This document shows, piece after piece, positions 18,648 through 27,640 of a stretch of DNA of 64,000 nt. Each line of letters opens with the position of its first letter. Position 1 is the stretch's first letter. The translations under genes and the position numbers were made by a program. The stretch comes from JAAXQD01 sp963790095 (GTDB taxonomy: Bacteria; Desulfobacterota; Desulfobacteria; Desulfobacterales; UBA11574). Under the pieces are notes generated by a model. The model worked only from the letters and a program-made list of their open reading frames with translations, was not told where the DNA came from and ran no database searches. The stretch covers positions 62,001-126,000 of the forward strand of contig CAWBNO010000011.1 of the NCBI GenBank assembly GCA_963790095.1, read 5' to 3'.

Positions 18648-18900
18648 GTCTCGGAAATTCTACATTTTATTGAAAATAAAGGTATTTTATAGTCTTATAC
18701 TTTTAACTCGAACATGGAATGATGGAATGATGGAATGATGATTTAAAGAAGATGACATTCTTCTATTTAATTCCCGTAAATAGGAATTATACAATAACCT
18801 AACTTTCCATTATCTCAGAACCCAGTATTCCATAATTCCAGTATTCCAACATTCCAATTTTGAACGAAGTGAACTAATTTATTCCTGGGTTAATATAAGT
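18648..18900. repeat. Intergenic TTCCA-octamer repeat, copy A2
   Basis: About 250 bp filling the space between the YhaM-like gene and tmk. The left end TGTCTCGGAAATTCTACA matches the A1 left end. The left arm holds three perfect tandem copies of GGAATGAT (18717-18740 region). The right arm has CAGAACCCAGTATTCC and further ATTCCA units, ending in GAACGAAGTGAACTAATTT, which matches the A1 end with substitutions on both sides of the small hairpin. Confidence 0.85.
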
Positions 18901-18928
18901 TTAGCTCATTTTAGGCATTTTTATTGTT

Positions 18929-19570
18929 ATGTTTATTTCTTTTGAAGGAATAGAAGGCTCCGGAAAAACCACCAACATACGCCACGCCGTCAGATTTCTC
19001 CAGGGCAAAGGGCATGACTGCGTGATTACCCGGGAGCCCGGAGGGACGCGGATCGGTGAAAAGATACGGGCCATTCTCCTGGATCCTTCGAGCAAAGGGA
19101 TAGATCCTCTAACTGAGCTTCTCTTGTATACGGCAGACCGGTCCCAGCATATCAACGAGGTGATATCTCCTCTTTTATCCGCAGGCAAAACCGTGGTATG
19201 CGACCGTTATTATGACGCCACGGTGGTCTATCAGGGGTATGCAAGGGGGCTCGATACGGAGTTGATCCTCCGATTGCACCGATTGTTGTTTGAAAATCTA
19301 AAACCGGATATTACCCTTCTCCTCGATCTCCCGCCCGAGATCGGCCTGTCCCGGGCCTGGAAGCAGATCGACAAAGGAGACCGGGACCGGGTGGAAACCC
19401 GGTTCGAAGAAGAGACCCTTTCGTTTCACAAAAAAGTGCGGTCCGGATATCTTGAAATGGCCCGCCTCGAACCGGAGCGTTATCGCATTATCGATGCATC
19501 CATAGAACCGGATCAGGTCCGAAAAGAGATTGCCCGAACACTGGCTGAAGAAATCGATGCAATTCCATAA
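18929..19570 (+). CDS. tmk: Thymidylate kinase
   Basis: 213 residues. The P-loop FEGIEGSGKTT is at the N-terminus, the DR-Y/H motif appears as DRYYDATVVYQGYARG, and TREPGG is present. It phosphorylates dTMP to dTDP. The lid-region residues REEE-like are in GDRDRVETRFEEE, as in type I/II enzymes. No Shine-Dalgarno is visible before ATG 18929, and the promoter region is occupied by repeat A2. The cysK-cysS fusion follows after 67 bp. Confidence 0.96.
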   Translation: MFISFEGIEGSGKTTNIRHAVRFLQGKGHDCVITREPGGTRIGEKIRAILLDPSSKGIDPLTELLLYTADRSQHINEVISPLLSAGKTVVCDRYYDATVVYQGYARGLDTELILRLHRLLFENLKPDITLLLDLPPEIGLSRAWKQIDKGDRDRVETRFEEETLSFHKKVRSGYLEMARLEPERYRIIDASIEPDQVRKEIARTLAEEIDAIP

Positions 19571-19637
19571 TTTCTTGAAAAGAATATTGCTTAAATGCTT
19601 CTAATAACCAAACGGTTAAAACACGGAAAACGACACC

Positions 19638-21920
19638 ATGAGTTTCTCCATTCTTGACAAAATTGGAAATACACCGCTGGTTGAAATAAAAAACCTCAAC
19701 CCGAATCCCCAAGTTAAAATCCTTGCAAAGCTCGAGTATTTTAACCCAGGGGGGTCCATCAAGGACAGGGCCGCACTGTTCATGATCGAAAACGGCGAAA
19801 ATTCCGGAAAACTGACCCACGACAAAACGGTCATCGAGGCCACCAGCGGAAACACGGGGATCGGACTGGCCCTGGTATGCGCGATAAAAGGGTACAAGCT
19901 TCTATTGACCATGTCCGAGGCCGCCAGCGTGGAACGCCAGAAAATTCTGAAAGCAAGGGGAGCGGAGATTTTACTGACCCCCGGACATCTGGGAACCGAC
20001 GGCGCCATCGAAGAGGTCTATCGTCTGGCCCGCGAAAATCCCGACACCTATTTCATGGCCGATCAATTCAACAACCCGGCCAACTGGCAGGCCCACTATC
20101 ACGGCACAGCCCCGGAAATCTGGGAGCAGACCGATGGAAAGGTCTCCATGGTCATCGCCACCCTGGGAACCAGCGGAACCCTCATGGGTCTGACCCGACG
20201 AATGAAAGAATACAACCCCGATATCCGCATCGTGGGGGTCGAGCCGTATCTGGGGCACAAAATCCAGGGGCTGAAAAACATGAAAGAGGCATATCGTCCG
20301 GAAATATTCGAAAAGAACCTTCTGGATGAAATCGTGAATATCGATGACGAAGAAGCCTTTGAGATGACCCGGCGCCTTGCAAGGGAAGAAGGAATTTTTG
20401 TGGGGATGAGCAGCGGGGCCGCCCTTGTGATCGCCCGAAAGAAAGCCGAAGAACTCACCCATGGAACCATTGTGGTGATCTTTCCGGACGGGGGAGAACG
20501 GTACCTCAGCACCGAGCTTTTTGCCGTAAAGGAAAAGATCAGCCTAAAACTGTTCAACACCTTAAGCCGCAGCAAGGAGTCCTTCGAGCCCCTTTTGCCG
20601 GGAAAGGTCACCATGTATTCCTGCGGACCCACGGCACACGCAAGAATGCACCTGGGGGAATGCCGGCGCTTCATCTTTTCAGATCTTTTGTGCCGGTATC
20701 TCGAATACCGGGGGTATGATGTCACCCACATCATGAACATCACCGATCTGGACGATAAAACCATCGACGGGTCTGAAAAAGCCGGTCTGGATCTCTCCGA
20801 ATTCACCCAAAAACACATCGATTCCTTTAAAAAGGATTTGGAGGTTCTCGACATCAAGCCGGCCTCCAAGTATCCCAGAGCCAGCGAACATATTCACGAC
20901 ATGGTTTCCCTGTCTGAAAAGCTCGTGAAAAATGGATATGCCTATGAAAAATTGAGATCCTTGTATTTCGACATCTCCCGCTTTTCCGATTACGGCAAGC
21001 TGTCCGGGGTGGATATCAATAAAATCAGGCTGGGAGCGACGGTGGATCTGGATGAATATGAAAAGGACAATCCCAGGGATTTTACCCTTTTGAAACGATC
21101 GAGACTCTCCGAGTTGAAACGGGGAATATTCACCAAGACCGATTGGGGCAATGTTCGTCCCTCCTGGCATATTCAGTGTACGGCCATGGCCATGAAATAT
21201 CTCGGGGATACCTATGATATTCATACCAGTTCCCGGGAATTGATGTTTCCCCATCACGAAAACGAGATCGCAATCGCCGCCGCCGTCACCGGAAAACCCC
21301 TTGCAAAATACTGGGTTCACTGCGACCGGGTCCTACTGGACGGAAAAAAAGTCGATGAACAGGGTGCCATACATACCCTGTCCGATTTGACGGACATGGG
21401 GTACTCCGGCCGGGAAATCAGATACTGGCTCCTCTACGGACATTATCGAAAACCGATTGCCTTTTCCAAAGAACGGCTCGAAGAGGCCAAACGGTCGTTA
21501 AAACGGCTCGATTCCTGCATTCATTCCCTCATTCAGATTAAACCGGGCCCGACTCCGTATTCCGAACTCGATCAAGTGCTGTACGACCTGAAGCACGGGT
21601 TTAAAACCGCCATGGATGACGATCTGAACATGTCGGCGGCCATGGCGGCCATATTCAATAACGTCAGAACCATCAACAAATTGACCTTTGAAAACCGTAT
21701 GGATCCCGATGGTGCCTCGAAAATTATCGACACCTTTCGAGGGATCGATTCCGTACTGAAAATATTCGATTTTAAAGATGACATCCATGACCCCGAGGTG
21801 CAGCGTCTCATGGAGCAGAGAGATCAGGCCCGGCGCGAGAAAAACTGGGATCTAGCCGATAAAATTCGTGATCAGCTCGCGGCCCGGGGGATTACCGTCA
21901 AAGACCATAAAATTAGTTGA
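19638..21920 (+). CDS. Fusion: cysteine synthase + cysteinyl-tRNA synthetase-like protein
   Basis: 760 residues with no stop. Residues 1-297 are a fold-type II PLP cysteine synthase: NPGGSIKDRA with PLP lysine K42, SGNTG at 70-74, GTSGT at 177-181 and a conserved C-terminal PDGGERYLST. Residues 301-760 align end to end with CysRS. Zinc ligands are kept (C329 in SCGPT, C514 in WHIQC, the HHENE at 539-543). However, HIGH has become HLGE (338-341), KIIK has become KTID (374-377), and KMSKSLGN has become KVDEQGA (571-577); IHGGGSD is IHTSSRE. The second half may therefore not charge tRNA normally, or may use cysteine differently. It is between tmk and a conserved unknown (6 bp gap), so it is likely in one operon. 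Reading continues cleanly through the junction, which argues against an artefact. Confidence 0.88.
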   Translation: MSFSILDKIGNTPLVEIKNLNPNPQVKILAKLEYFNPGGSIKDRAALFMIENGENSGKLTHDKTVIEATSGNTGIGLALVCAIKGYKLLLTMSEAASVERQKILKARGAEILLTPGHLGTDGAIEEVYRLARENPDTYFMADQFNNPANWQAHYHGTAPEIWEQTDGKVSMVIATLGTSGTLMGLTRRMKEYNPDIRIVGVEPYLGHKIQGLKNMKEAYRPEIFEKNLLDEIVNIDDEEAFEMTRRLAREEGIFVGMSSGAALVIARKKAEELTHGTIVVIFPDGGERYLSTELFAVKEKISLKLFNTLSRSKESFEPLLPGKVTMYSCGPTAHARMHLGECRRFIFSDLLCRYLEYRGYDVTHIMNITDLDDKTIDGSEKAGLDLSEFTQKHIDSFKKDLEVLDIKPASKYPRASEHIHDMVSLSEKLVKNGYAYEKLRSLYFDISRFSDYGKLSGVDINKIRLGATVDLDEYEKDNPRDFTLLKRSRLSELKRGIFTKTDWGNVRPSWHIQCTAMAMKYLGDTYDIHTSSRELMFPHHENEIAIAAAVTGKPLAKYWVHCDRVLLDGKKVDEQGAIHTLSDLTDMGYSGREIRYWLLYGHYRKPIAFSKERLEEAKRSLKRLDSCIHSLIQIKPGPTPYSELDQVLYDLKHGFKTAMDDDLNMSAAMAAIFNNVRTINKLTFENRMDPDGASKIIDTFRGIDSVLKIFDFKDDIHDPEVQRLMEQRDQARREKNWDLADKIRDQLAARGITVKDHKIS

Positions 21921-21926
21921 GGAACC

Positions 21927-22928
21927 ATGAAACCCCTATACTTTCCATTTACATATATTTCCAAACCCGCGGCGCAGGCACTTGCCGCGTGTTTCGCGCA
22001 AACTGCAGTGTATCAACTCTCAACCTCAAAAGTCCCCGATGAGATGCGGGAATCCGCCGACCAAGGCCTTTTCGAGATACGGATACCGGTGAACGATGAT
22101 GGCGAAAAACTGGATGCCATTGTCAAAGAATATCGCAACTGGGCCGATGTTCACCGGGGAAGCGAAATCGGTTTTTTAAAATTCATGGCCGATAAGATTC
22201 CTTTTTTTGATGAGACCGCTTCTTCACAGATACGGGCGCTTATCAAAAAAACCGGGGAAAAAGCCCCGTCTCCCGAAAAACCCGCTCCCCTGGTCCACGC
22301 CCGATTGTTTCTTCATATGGCCCAAGAGCTCGACCTTCAGAACGACCGATTGACCCGGGATCTTGTGGCAGTCGAAGCCATGGAAGAAGATTTCATGAAA
22401 GAGCTCAAAGGGGAAGATGAAGGGGATCCGGCACGGATTGCCGCAATTAACGCATTGGAAACCGACGATCCAGGCCATTACATGACCCAAGAGCGGATAG
22501 AATCCTGGGCCCTTCTGATGCAGCAAGACCCCCAGGCGTCCGGGCTCTTTATCACCAGCAGCCGGGCGGTGTTGGATCTTCTCATGGACAAAATGCCCGA
22601 GATGGAGGAGGTGACCCGTTTTGACGCCGTTCCGGCAGGGGTTCCGGACGCTGAAGCACGGGCCACCTGGCAGGACGAACTCATACAACACCTTGGAAAT
22701 CTAGCCACCGGCCCCTGGCCCGGCAAAATCGAAGTCCTGGTAGATCCCCCTGAAGTTCCCGGAAGTGAAAGCACCGTTGCGCTGACTTTGTTCATCGCAC
22801 CCGGAAAAACGCCCCATGAATTCTTTGCCGATTGCCTTGAAACCGATGCGGTCAAAGCCGAATCCAAACAGGACAGCCCAGGGTTTAAAAACACCTTGAT
22901 CGCACTTGTTGAAAAGAAAAGAACATGA
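21927..22928 (+). CDS. Conserved hypothetical protein downstream of cysK-cysS
   Basis: 333 residues, soluble, acidic and helix-rich; I do not recognise a named family. It has no signal peptide and no obvious catalytic motif. A proline-rich stretch near 110-120 (EKAPSPEKPAP) separates an N-terminal region, which opens with a YFPFTYISKPAAQALAACF stretch, from a central helical part. The start follows the fusion stop by 6 bp and its own stop overlaps the next start (ATGA at 22925), so it is translationally coupled on both sides. A role alongside the cysteine protein is only inferred from position. Confidence 0.75.
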   Translation: MKPLYFPFTYISKPAAQALAACFAQTAVYQLSTSKVPDEMRESADQGLFEIRIPVNDDGEKLDAIVKEYRNWADVHRGSEIGFLKFMADKIPFFDETASSQIRALIKKTGEKAPSPEKPAPLVHARLFLHMAQELDLQNDRLTRDLVAVEAMEEDFMKELKGEDEGDPARIAAINALETDDPGHYMTQERIESWALLMQQDPQASGLFITSSRAVLDLLMDKMPEMEEVTRFDAVPAGVPDAEARATWQDELIQHLGNLATGPWPGKIEVLVDPPEVPGSESTVALTLFIAPGKTPHEFFADCLETDAVKAESKQDSPGFKNTLIALVEKKRT

Positions 22929-23161
22929 CGCTCAAACATGCCGTTTACATTCTCGGCATTTTTTTCATTATGATCGTGACGGGCTGCGCCCCGGGGATTT
23001 CCCAACAGTCACGATCAAAGGTTACCTACACGGGGTCGTTCTCAGCCCTGCAAAAAACGCCGGATGTCTATAACGGCAAGATCATCATGCTTGGCGGCAG
23101 GATTATAGAAGCCAAAACCTCCCCGACCCTGAAAACCCTTAAAGCCAGAGGTTTCGGGTGA
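22925..23161 (+). pseudogene. Truncated Slp-type outer-membrane lipoprotein
   Basis: 78 residues. A signal peptide with lipobox (IMIVTGC, Cys near residue 21) is followed by a short stretch that matches the first third of the Slp family protein at 51980-52513: both have ...GC-x-SQQ..., a TGSFSALQKTPDVYNGKIIMLGG-like core (here YNGKIIMLGGRIIEA, there YRGKTVILGGYILET). The frame stops after LKARGFG where the intact protein continues for another ~110 residues, and I could not find the rest in any frame downstream. It overlaps the upstream gene by 4 bp. The break coincides with the start of an AT-rich accessory stretch. Confidence 0.7.
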
Positions 23162-23634
23162 TGCGAGACCATCTGTATAAATGATACCATGTGGCATCAG
23201 GAATTCGGCAATATAATACATTGATATCATATAATAAATGTATTAAGGGGAGAAGGATCTTCCTTGACTTTCAACATCGTCTCATCAAATCCTGACCTGA
23301 ATTCCTCACATGCGAAGATTCCCGGTAGCAAGATGAAGAAATTTTATTACAAAATTGTATTTTCCCTTTTGAGTGTTATACGTCATTTCGTTGACGCATA
23401 ACACGCTGTAGCACTTTTTGAGTTTTAAATATAACCTTTTGATTTTAATTTAAAATAATGATATAAGGATATAATCTGTTTAGAGTCTTATGCGTCTTTA
23501 AAGGACGTGTTTGTCAAATTTTTTAGGTCGTATAATACTAGTTGGCGTATTCAAATCGAGTCGTCAAATCTATTAAAAAACTTGCTTTTTAGGTTTGTTG
23601 GTGATACATGCAAAAGTACCAAAGGAGGTACAAT
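23162..23634. other. AT-rich intergenic stretch with a hairpin upstream of a toxin-antitoxin pair
   Basis: 473 bp without a recognisable gene, clearly richer in A+T than the flanking operon. It contains a hairpin at 23373-23404 with 13-nt arms (one mismatch) and a 6-nt loop: GTGTTATACGTCA ... TGACGCATAACAC. Related fragments (TTATGCGTC near 23489 and GTCGTATAATAC near 23530) recur before the antitoxin and could be operator sites, but this is only a guess. Confidence 0.5.
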
Positions 23635-23916
23635 ATGGGCAAGCTACCAAATATTATTCCGGTGAGCGATTTAAGGCAAGATGCTGCAAAGCTACTGAAA
23701 CAATTACGAAACAGCAAAGAGCCTTTGATAATTACACAAAGAGGTCGGGCAACAGCGGTAATAATCGGTGTTGATGCCTATGAGAAATCTGAACACGAGA
23801 AAGAGCTGTTGCGCCTTTTGGTTAAGGGAGATAGGGAAATCGAAACGGGTCAAGGGTATGACCTGGATACTGTTCTTGCTGAAGCCGACGCCATTTTGTC
23901 CAAGGAGCCTTCGTGA
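23635..23916 (+). CDS. Phd/YefM family antitoxin
   Basis: 93 residues. The NIIPVSDLRQDAAKLLKQL N-terminus and the ITQRGRATAVIIGVDAYE centre are typical of the Phd/YefM (Axe) fold, which binds operator DNA and neutralises a RelE/ParE-type toxin through its C-terminal tail. I chose ATG 23635 because AAAGGAGG lies 6 nt upstream; a start 27 bp earlier is possible. Its stop overlaps the toxin's GTG start, the usual coupling in type II modules. Autorepression from the region just upstream is expected. Confidence 0.9.
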   Translation: MGKLPNIIPVSDLRQDAAKLLKQLRNSKEPLIITQRGRATAVIIGVDAYEKSEHEKELLRLLVKGDREIETGQGYDLDTVLAEADAILSKEPS

Positions 23917-24203
23917 AGGTCAAATTTACACCTTCTGCCAAAACTCAATTCCTTTCTGCGCTATCATACATTCGAAAGGATAAACCTTCAGCGGCTATTA
24001 ATTTTCGTAATCGGGCTGAAAAAATCCTGCGAAGGCTTGAGGATTTTCCTGAATCCGGAAGAATTATACCTGAATTTCCAGAACTCCCCTACCGAGAAGT
24101 GATCATATCGCCGTACCGATTTTTTTATAAAATCAAAGACGATGTCGTTTGGATTGTTGCAGTATGGCATGGCGCACAGTTTCCCAAAGGACCATCATCT
24201 TAA
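23913..24203 (+). CDS. RelE/ParE family toxin
   Basis: 96 residues starting with GTG (overlapping the antitoxin stop by 4 bp). MKVKFTPSAKTQFLSALSYI and NFRNRAEKILRRLEDFPESG are the typical N-terminal helices, and the C-terminal YREVIISPYRFFYKIKDDVV followed by VAVWHGAQ is characteristic of the ParE/RelE superfamily, with the IxxVxHxR-type ending here as AVWHGAQ. Members either cut mRNA on the ribosome (RelE) or poison gyrase (ParE); the sequence leans to the ParE/RelE 'YoeB-like' plasmid stabilisation group without settling which. Confidence 0.88.
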   Translation: MKVKFTPSAKTQFLSALSYIRKDKPSAAINFRNRAEKILRRLEDFPESGRIIPEFPELPYREVIISPYRFFYKIKDDVVWIVAVWHGAQFPKGPSS

Positions 24204-24276
24204 CGCCAACCGTCTCTTTCAGCGGACCGAAAAAAGCCTCGGCCGCTGAAGAGCCCGTTATGGTTTGGAGATAGAT

Positions 24277-24988
24277 ATGAAAACCATAGGAATAATTGGA
24301 GGAATAGGCCCGGAATCGACCGTTGATTATTACAAAGAGATTATTGCAGCATTCCATACAAAGTATTCTGACTTGGCATACCCTGAAATTATTGTATACA
24401 GCGTAAATATGAATGAACTCTTGAAGTTCATTGAAACAAAGAATTGGCCCGAACTTTCTGAGTGGTTATTAGAAAAAATATTTTCTCTTCACCGTGCTGG
24501 TGCCGACTTTGCTGCAATCGCTTCAAACACACCGCATATCATTTTTGACGAAATTAAAACAAAATCACCGATACCACTGTTGAGCATCGTCGAGTCAACC
24601 TGCAATAAAGCCCAAGAAATGGGACTTGAAAAATGTGGGTTTGATGGGCACAAAGCTCACAATGGAGGCGGAATTTTACAAAAAACCATTTATTTCAAAA
24701 GGGATATCCGTCGTTGTTCCTTCGGAGGAGGAAAAACAGTTAATCCAGCATAAATTATTCTCAGAAATTGAATTGGGAATCTTCAAGGACTCAACAAGAG
24801 AGGAATTATTGTCCATCGCCAAAAGAATGGTGGATGCGGAAGGAATTGACTCATTAATTTTGGGATGTACCGAATTGCCGCTGATATTAACAGAAAGCAA
24901 ATACCGTATTCCCTTTTTGAACACTTCGTCAATTCATTGTGAAAGCATTATAACGCATTGTATTGAGGCGAACAAGGGCATTGTTTAG
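24277..24988 (+). pseudogene. Aspartate/glutamate racemase family, interrupted by a +1 frameshift
   Basis: Read in two frames, the product is a complete ~237-residue amino-acid racemase (RacX/YgeA type). The first frame has IGIIGGIGPESTVDYYKEI and ASNTPHIIFDEI (the family's first catalytic region) and is good to about 24625. The second frame resumes with NVGLMGTKLTMEAEFYKKPF and contains the second catalytic region LGCTELPLIL with its cysteine. An extra base in CTTGAAAAATG (24625-24634), probably an A in the A5 run or the G before it, accounts for the shift. The start ATG 24277 has GGAG 7 nt upstream. It is AT-rich like the adjacent TA module. Confidence 0.85.
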
Positions 24989-25125
24989 TGAAGGGTTGTT
25001 TGGAGTTTTTGTTAGAAGGTGGGTTGGATACTGGTGATTCTGGGCGACCTCTATTTCGAAGGTTTTTATCCCTGCTCTTCAGCACGGGCATTCAAGCCGA
25101 TATTCTGTGTAAAAGGAGATCAAAA

Positions 25126-25716
25126 ATGCGTAAAAAAGCCGAGGGCGCGAAAAACAAGGCCTCAACCGAAGAAAAACACCACCATCGAGGAAAGTCCACC
25201 AAGGACCGTTTGGACAAAGCGCCGATACTAAAGGCCCTGAACATTAAGCCCGGACAAACAGTGCTCGATGGGGGGTGCGGCAATGGATATATGTCCAAGG
25301 TATTTTCAAACGAGGTTACCCAATCCGGGAAGGTGTTTGCACTGGACCCTGATAAATACGTCATCGATGTCCTCGGAAAAGAAACTCAAGGAACCAACAT
25401 CGAAACGGTGAAAGGCGATATAACGAAGCCGACCCCCCTCGAGTCTTCATCTGTGGACCTTATTTATGTCTCAGCAGTGGTTCACGGGTTTTCCAAGGCG
25501 CAAATGCAGAACTTCTTACAGGAAGTCAAACGCCTTCTCAAACCAAATGCGCTCCTTGCAATCGTTGAAATAGAAAAGAAAGAAACCCCATTCGGGCCTC
25601 CCTTGAAAATAAGGTTGTCTCCCGACGAGCTAAAGGACATAATTCCTTTGGCGCCGATCAATACCGTACCAGTGGGTGAGCACTTTTATATGCAGATTTT
25701 CGAAAATACACCCTGA
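25126..25716 (+). CDS. Class I SAM-dependent methyltransferase
   Basis: 196 residues from ATG 25126, which has AAAGGAG 6 nt upstream; longer in-frame starts have no support. After a lysine-rich, charged N-terminus (MRKKAEGAKNKASTEE, then HHHRGKS) comes a Methyltransf_11/25-type core: PGQTVLDGGCGNGYMS is motif I (GxGxG variant), ALDPDKYVID is motif II, and SSVDLIYVSAVVHGF the post-motif region. The substrate is unknown. The usual LD(V/I)GCG reads LDGGCG here. The neighbours (racemase, SDR) give no strong hint. Confidence 0.82.
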   Translation: MRKKAEGAKNKASTEEKHHHRGKSTKDRLDKAPILKALNIKPGQTVLDGGCGNGYMSKVFSNEVTQSGKVFALDPDKYVIDVLGKETQGTNIETVKGDITKPTPLESSSVDLIYVSAVVHGFSKAQMQNFLQEVKRLLKPNALLAIVEIEKKETPFGPPLKIRLSPDELKDIIPLAPINTVPVGEHFYMQIFENTP

Positions 25717-25964
25717 TGTTGCAAACGTCGAGGATGCTGCCCCGGTGAAATATGACCGAAATGCAAATATATGCTCATGGGGGCGATATCGCCGATCTGG
25801 GGCTGGGGTAATGGATCATCTGTGATTTGATGGTGGGTGTTCTGGCGCCGTTGTAGCAAATATTATTGGGTTCCGCATAAATCGATGTCAGGGGTGTACG
25901 TTTTAAGGATAGGTCTATTTTCTTGATTTAATATGACTCGAATATTTTATTATCTGAACAGTGT

Positions 25965-27501
25965 TTATCCTGAGGGCAATGCACACGATCCGTGGAGTCT
26001 TGGGGTAAAACGCTCGGGGCCGGATACAATGGGTTTTTCAATGGCCCCGGCAATTCCTTTGAGCATTCCAAAAAAAATCTTTTCATGAAACGGATAGAGC
26101 GTATACCAGTAGAGCATCCCCCACAACCCTTTGGGCAAAAAACGGGACAGCATCTGCAACTCCGTGGAATGATCTCCCATTGAATCAATTTTAAATTCCA
26201 GCAGGGCTTCGCCGGGAACCTTCATCTCCGCCACTAGGACCAGTCTCTCCTTGGGAACGACATCCAGTACCCGCCAAAAATCCAGGGCGTCTCCAACCCG
26301 CAGTTCGGTTGGATGACGCCGTCCTCGACGCAATCCGACCCCACCGAACAATCGATCCAGCAGACCGCGCAACCACCACAAACCGTCGGCATAATAATAC
26401 CCTTCATGACCGCCGATCCTGCTAATGGGGAGCCAGACGTCCTCCAACGGGGCATTTATTCGAGCCCGATATCCGCATTGCATAATGGTGCCGCCGGCCC
26501 AATCCGCATCGCCGCAATGGGCCCATTCCGGCGTTAGGATTTCTCCGGCATCGGCCCAGCAGGTGTCCACCTGTTCGTGGATGATGTTGTCCAGCGCCGT
26601 TCGAATCGCCGTCCTGGGAGTGAGCAGTTCCTGGGGGATAATCGATAGAATACGTTTGTCCGAACATACGGCATTGCTGCTCAATCCTTCGGTCAACGGC
26701 AACGCAATGGAATGGGGTACGGGGCTGATAAGATGAATCCAGTAAGCACTGAGGGTGGGAGTGAGCACCGGAACCGGAATGACCCATCGTTTGGACAATT
26801 TTGCTTCCTGGGCATAGATATCCAACAAATCCCGGTAGGCCAGCACATCCGGCCCTCCGATATCATAGGTTTGACCGATGGTCTCAGGGTGTTCAAGACA
26901 GCCGGCCAGATATTGGATGACATTTCGAATGGCAATCGGCTGGTTCAACGATCTCACCCAGCGGGGTGTAATCATCACCGGAAGGCGCTCCACCAGGTAC
27001 CGCAATATCTCGAAGGAAGCACTGCCGGATCCCAAAATCATGGGCGCCCGCAAATCGGTCACCGGCACGCTGCCGGATTGGAGGATATCTGCCACCTCGA
27101 TTCGGGAACTCAAATGCTTGCTCAACCGGCCGTCTTTTTCTTCTGCAAGACCCCCCAGGTAAATGATCCGATCGAGACCGGCAGATTCAGCTGCCGATAC
27201 CATGTTCTGAGCGGCCCTGCGGTCGGCTTCAACAAATTTTTGTTTCTGGGCGATCATGGAGTGGACCAGATAATATGCTGCCCCGCAGCCAGAAAGGGCC
27301 TTTCTCAGAGATTCCACATCAAGCACATCTCCTTTGGTCAGTTCCACTTTCGGATGACGACCCCATGGACGACAGGCCAATTTCCCAAGGGACCTCCCCA
27401 TGGCGCGCACCCGATACCCGGCATCCAGCAGGACTGGAATCAACCGTCCCCCCCACATAGCCGGTGGCACCGGCAACCAGAATCGGTTTTTCGTCTTTCA
27501 T
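25965..27501 (-). pseudogene. NAD(P)-binding SDR with DUF2867 domain, frameshifted at a G7 run
   Basis: Two frames together give a ~511-residue protein of the YbjT type: N-terminal atypical short-chain dehydrogenase (start ATG 27501 with AGGAG, PILVAGATGYVGG Rossmann motif) followed by a C-terminal DUF2867 domain (YYYADGLWWLRGLLD, RRHPTELRVGDALDFWRV). The frame changes within a run of seven C on the + strand (27448-27454); six would restore one frame, giving YVGG-RLIPVLLDAGYRVRA. Function of such proteins is not defined. Its place beside the DUF523-DUF1722 gene recurs in other bacteria. Either an insertion error or a slippage-prone tract is possible. Confidence 0.85.
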
Positions 27502-27530
27502 TGAAATCTCCTAATATCCCCACCTGAATT

Positions 27531-27638
27531 TTTCACGAGCTTGAGGCTTTCATATGTAAGGCATTTAAGGGCGAAGCCATAGTTGGACTATTGCGAGCCC
27601 TTAATAACGCAACAGATGAAAGCATCGGGCTCGTGAAA
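27531..27638. repeat. Nested palindrome, copy B4
   Basis: A 108-bp self-complementary element between the SDR gene and the DUF523-DUF1722 gene. Arms TTTCACGAGC/GCTCGTGAAA, GCTTTCAT/ATGAAAGC, TTAAGGGC/GCCCTTAA and a small ATAGT/ACTAT at the centre are nested. The architecture is like B1 and B3, but the core sequence is different. Confidence 0.8.
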
Positions 27639-27640
27639 GG

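Noticed and set aside
18717..18740. Short tandem repeats as a possible CRISPR or VNTR locus
   Set aside because: Units are 8 nt with no spacers and no cas genes; they belong to the dispersed A-family element.
26712..27527. 271-codon plus-strand frame opposite the SDR/DUF2867 gene
   Set aside because: Antisense to recognisable DUF2867/SDR sequence; no family resemblance or start signal.
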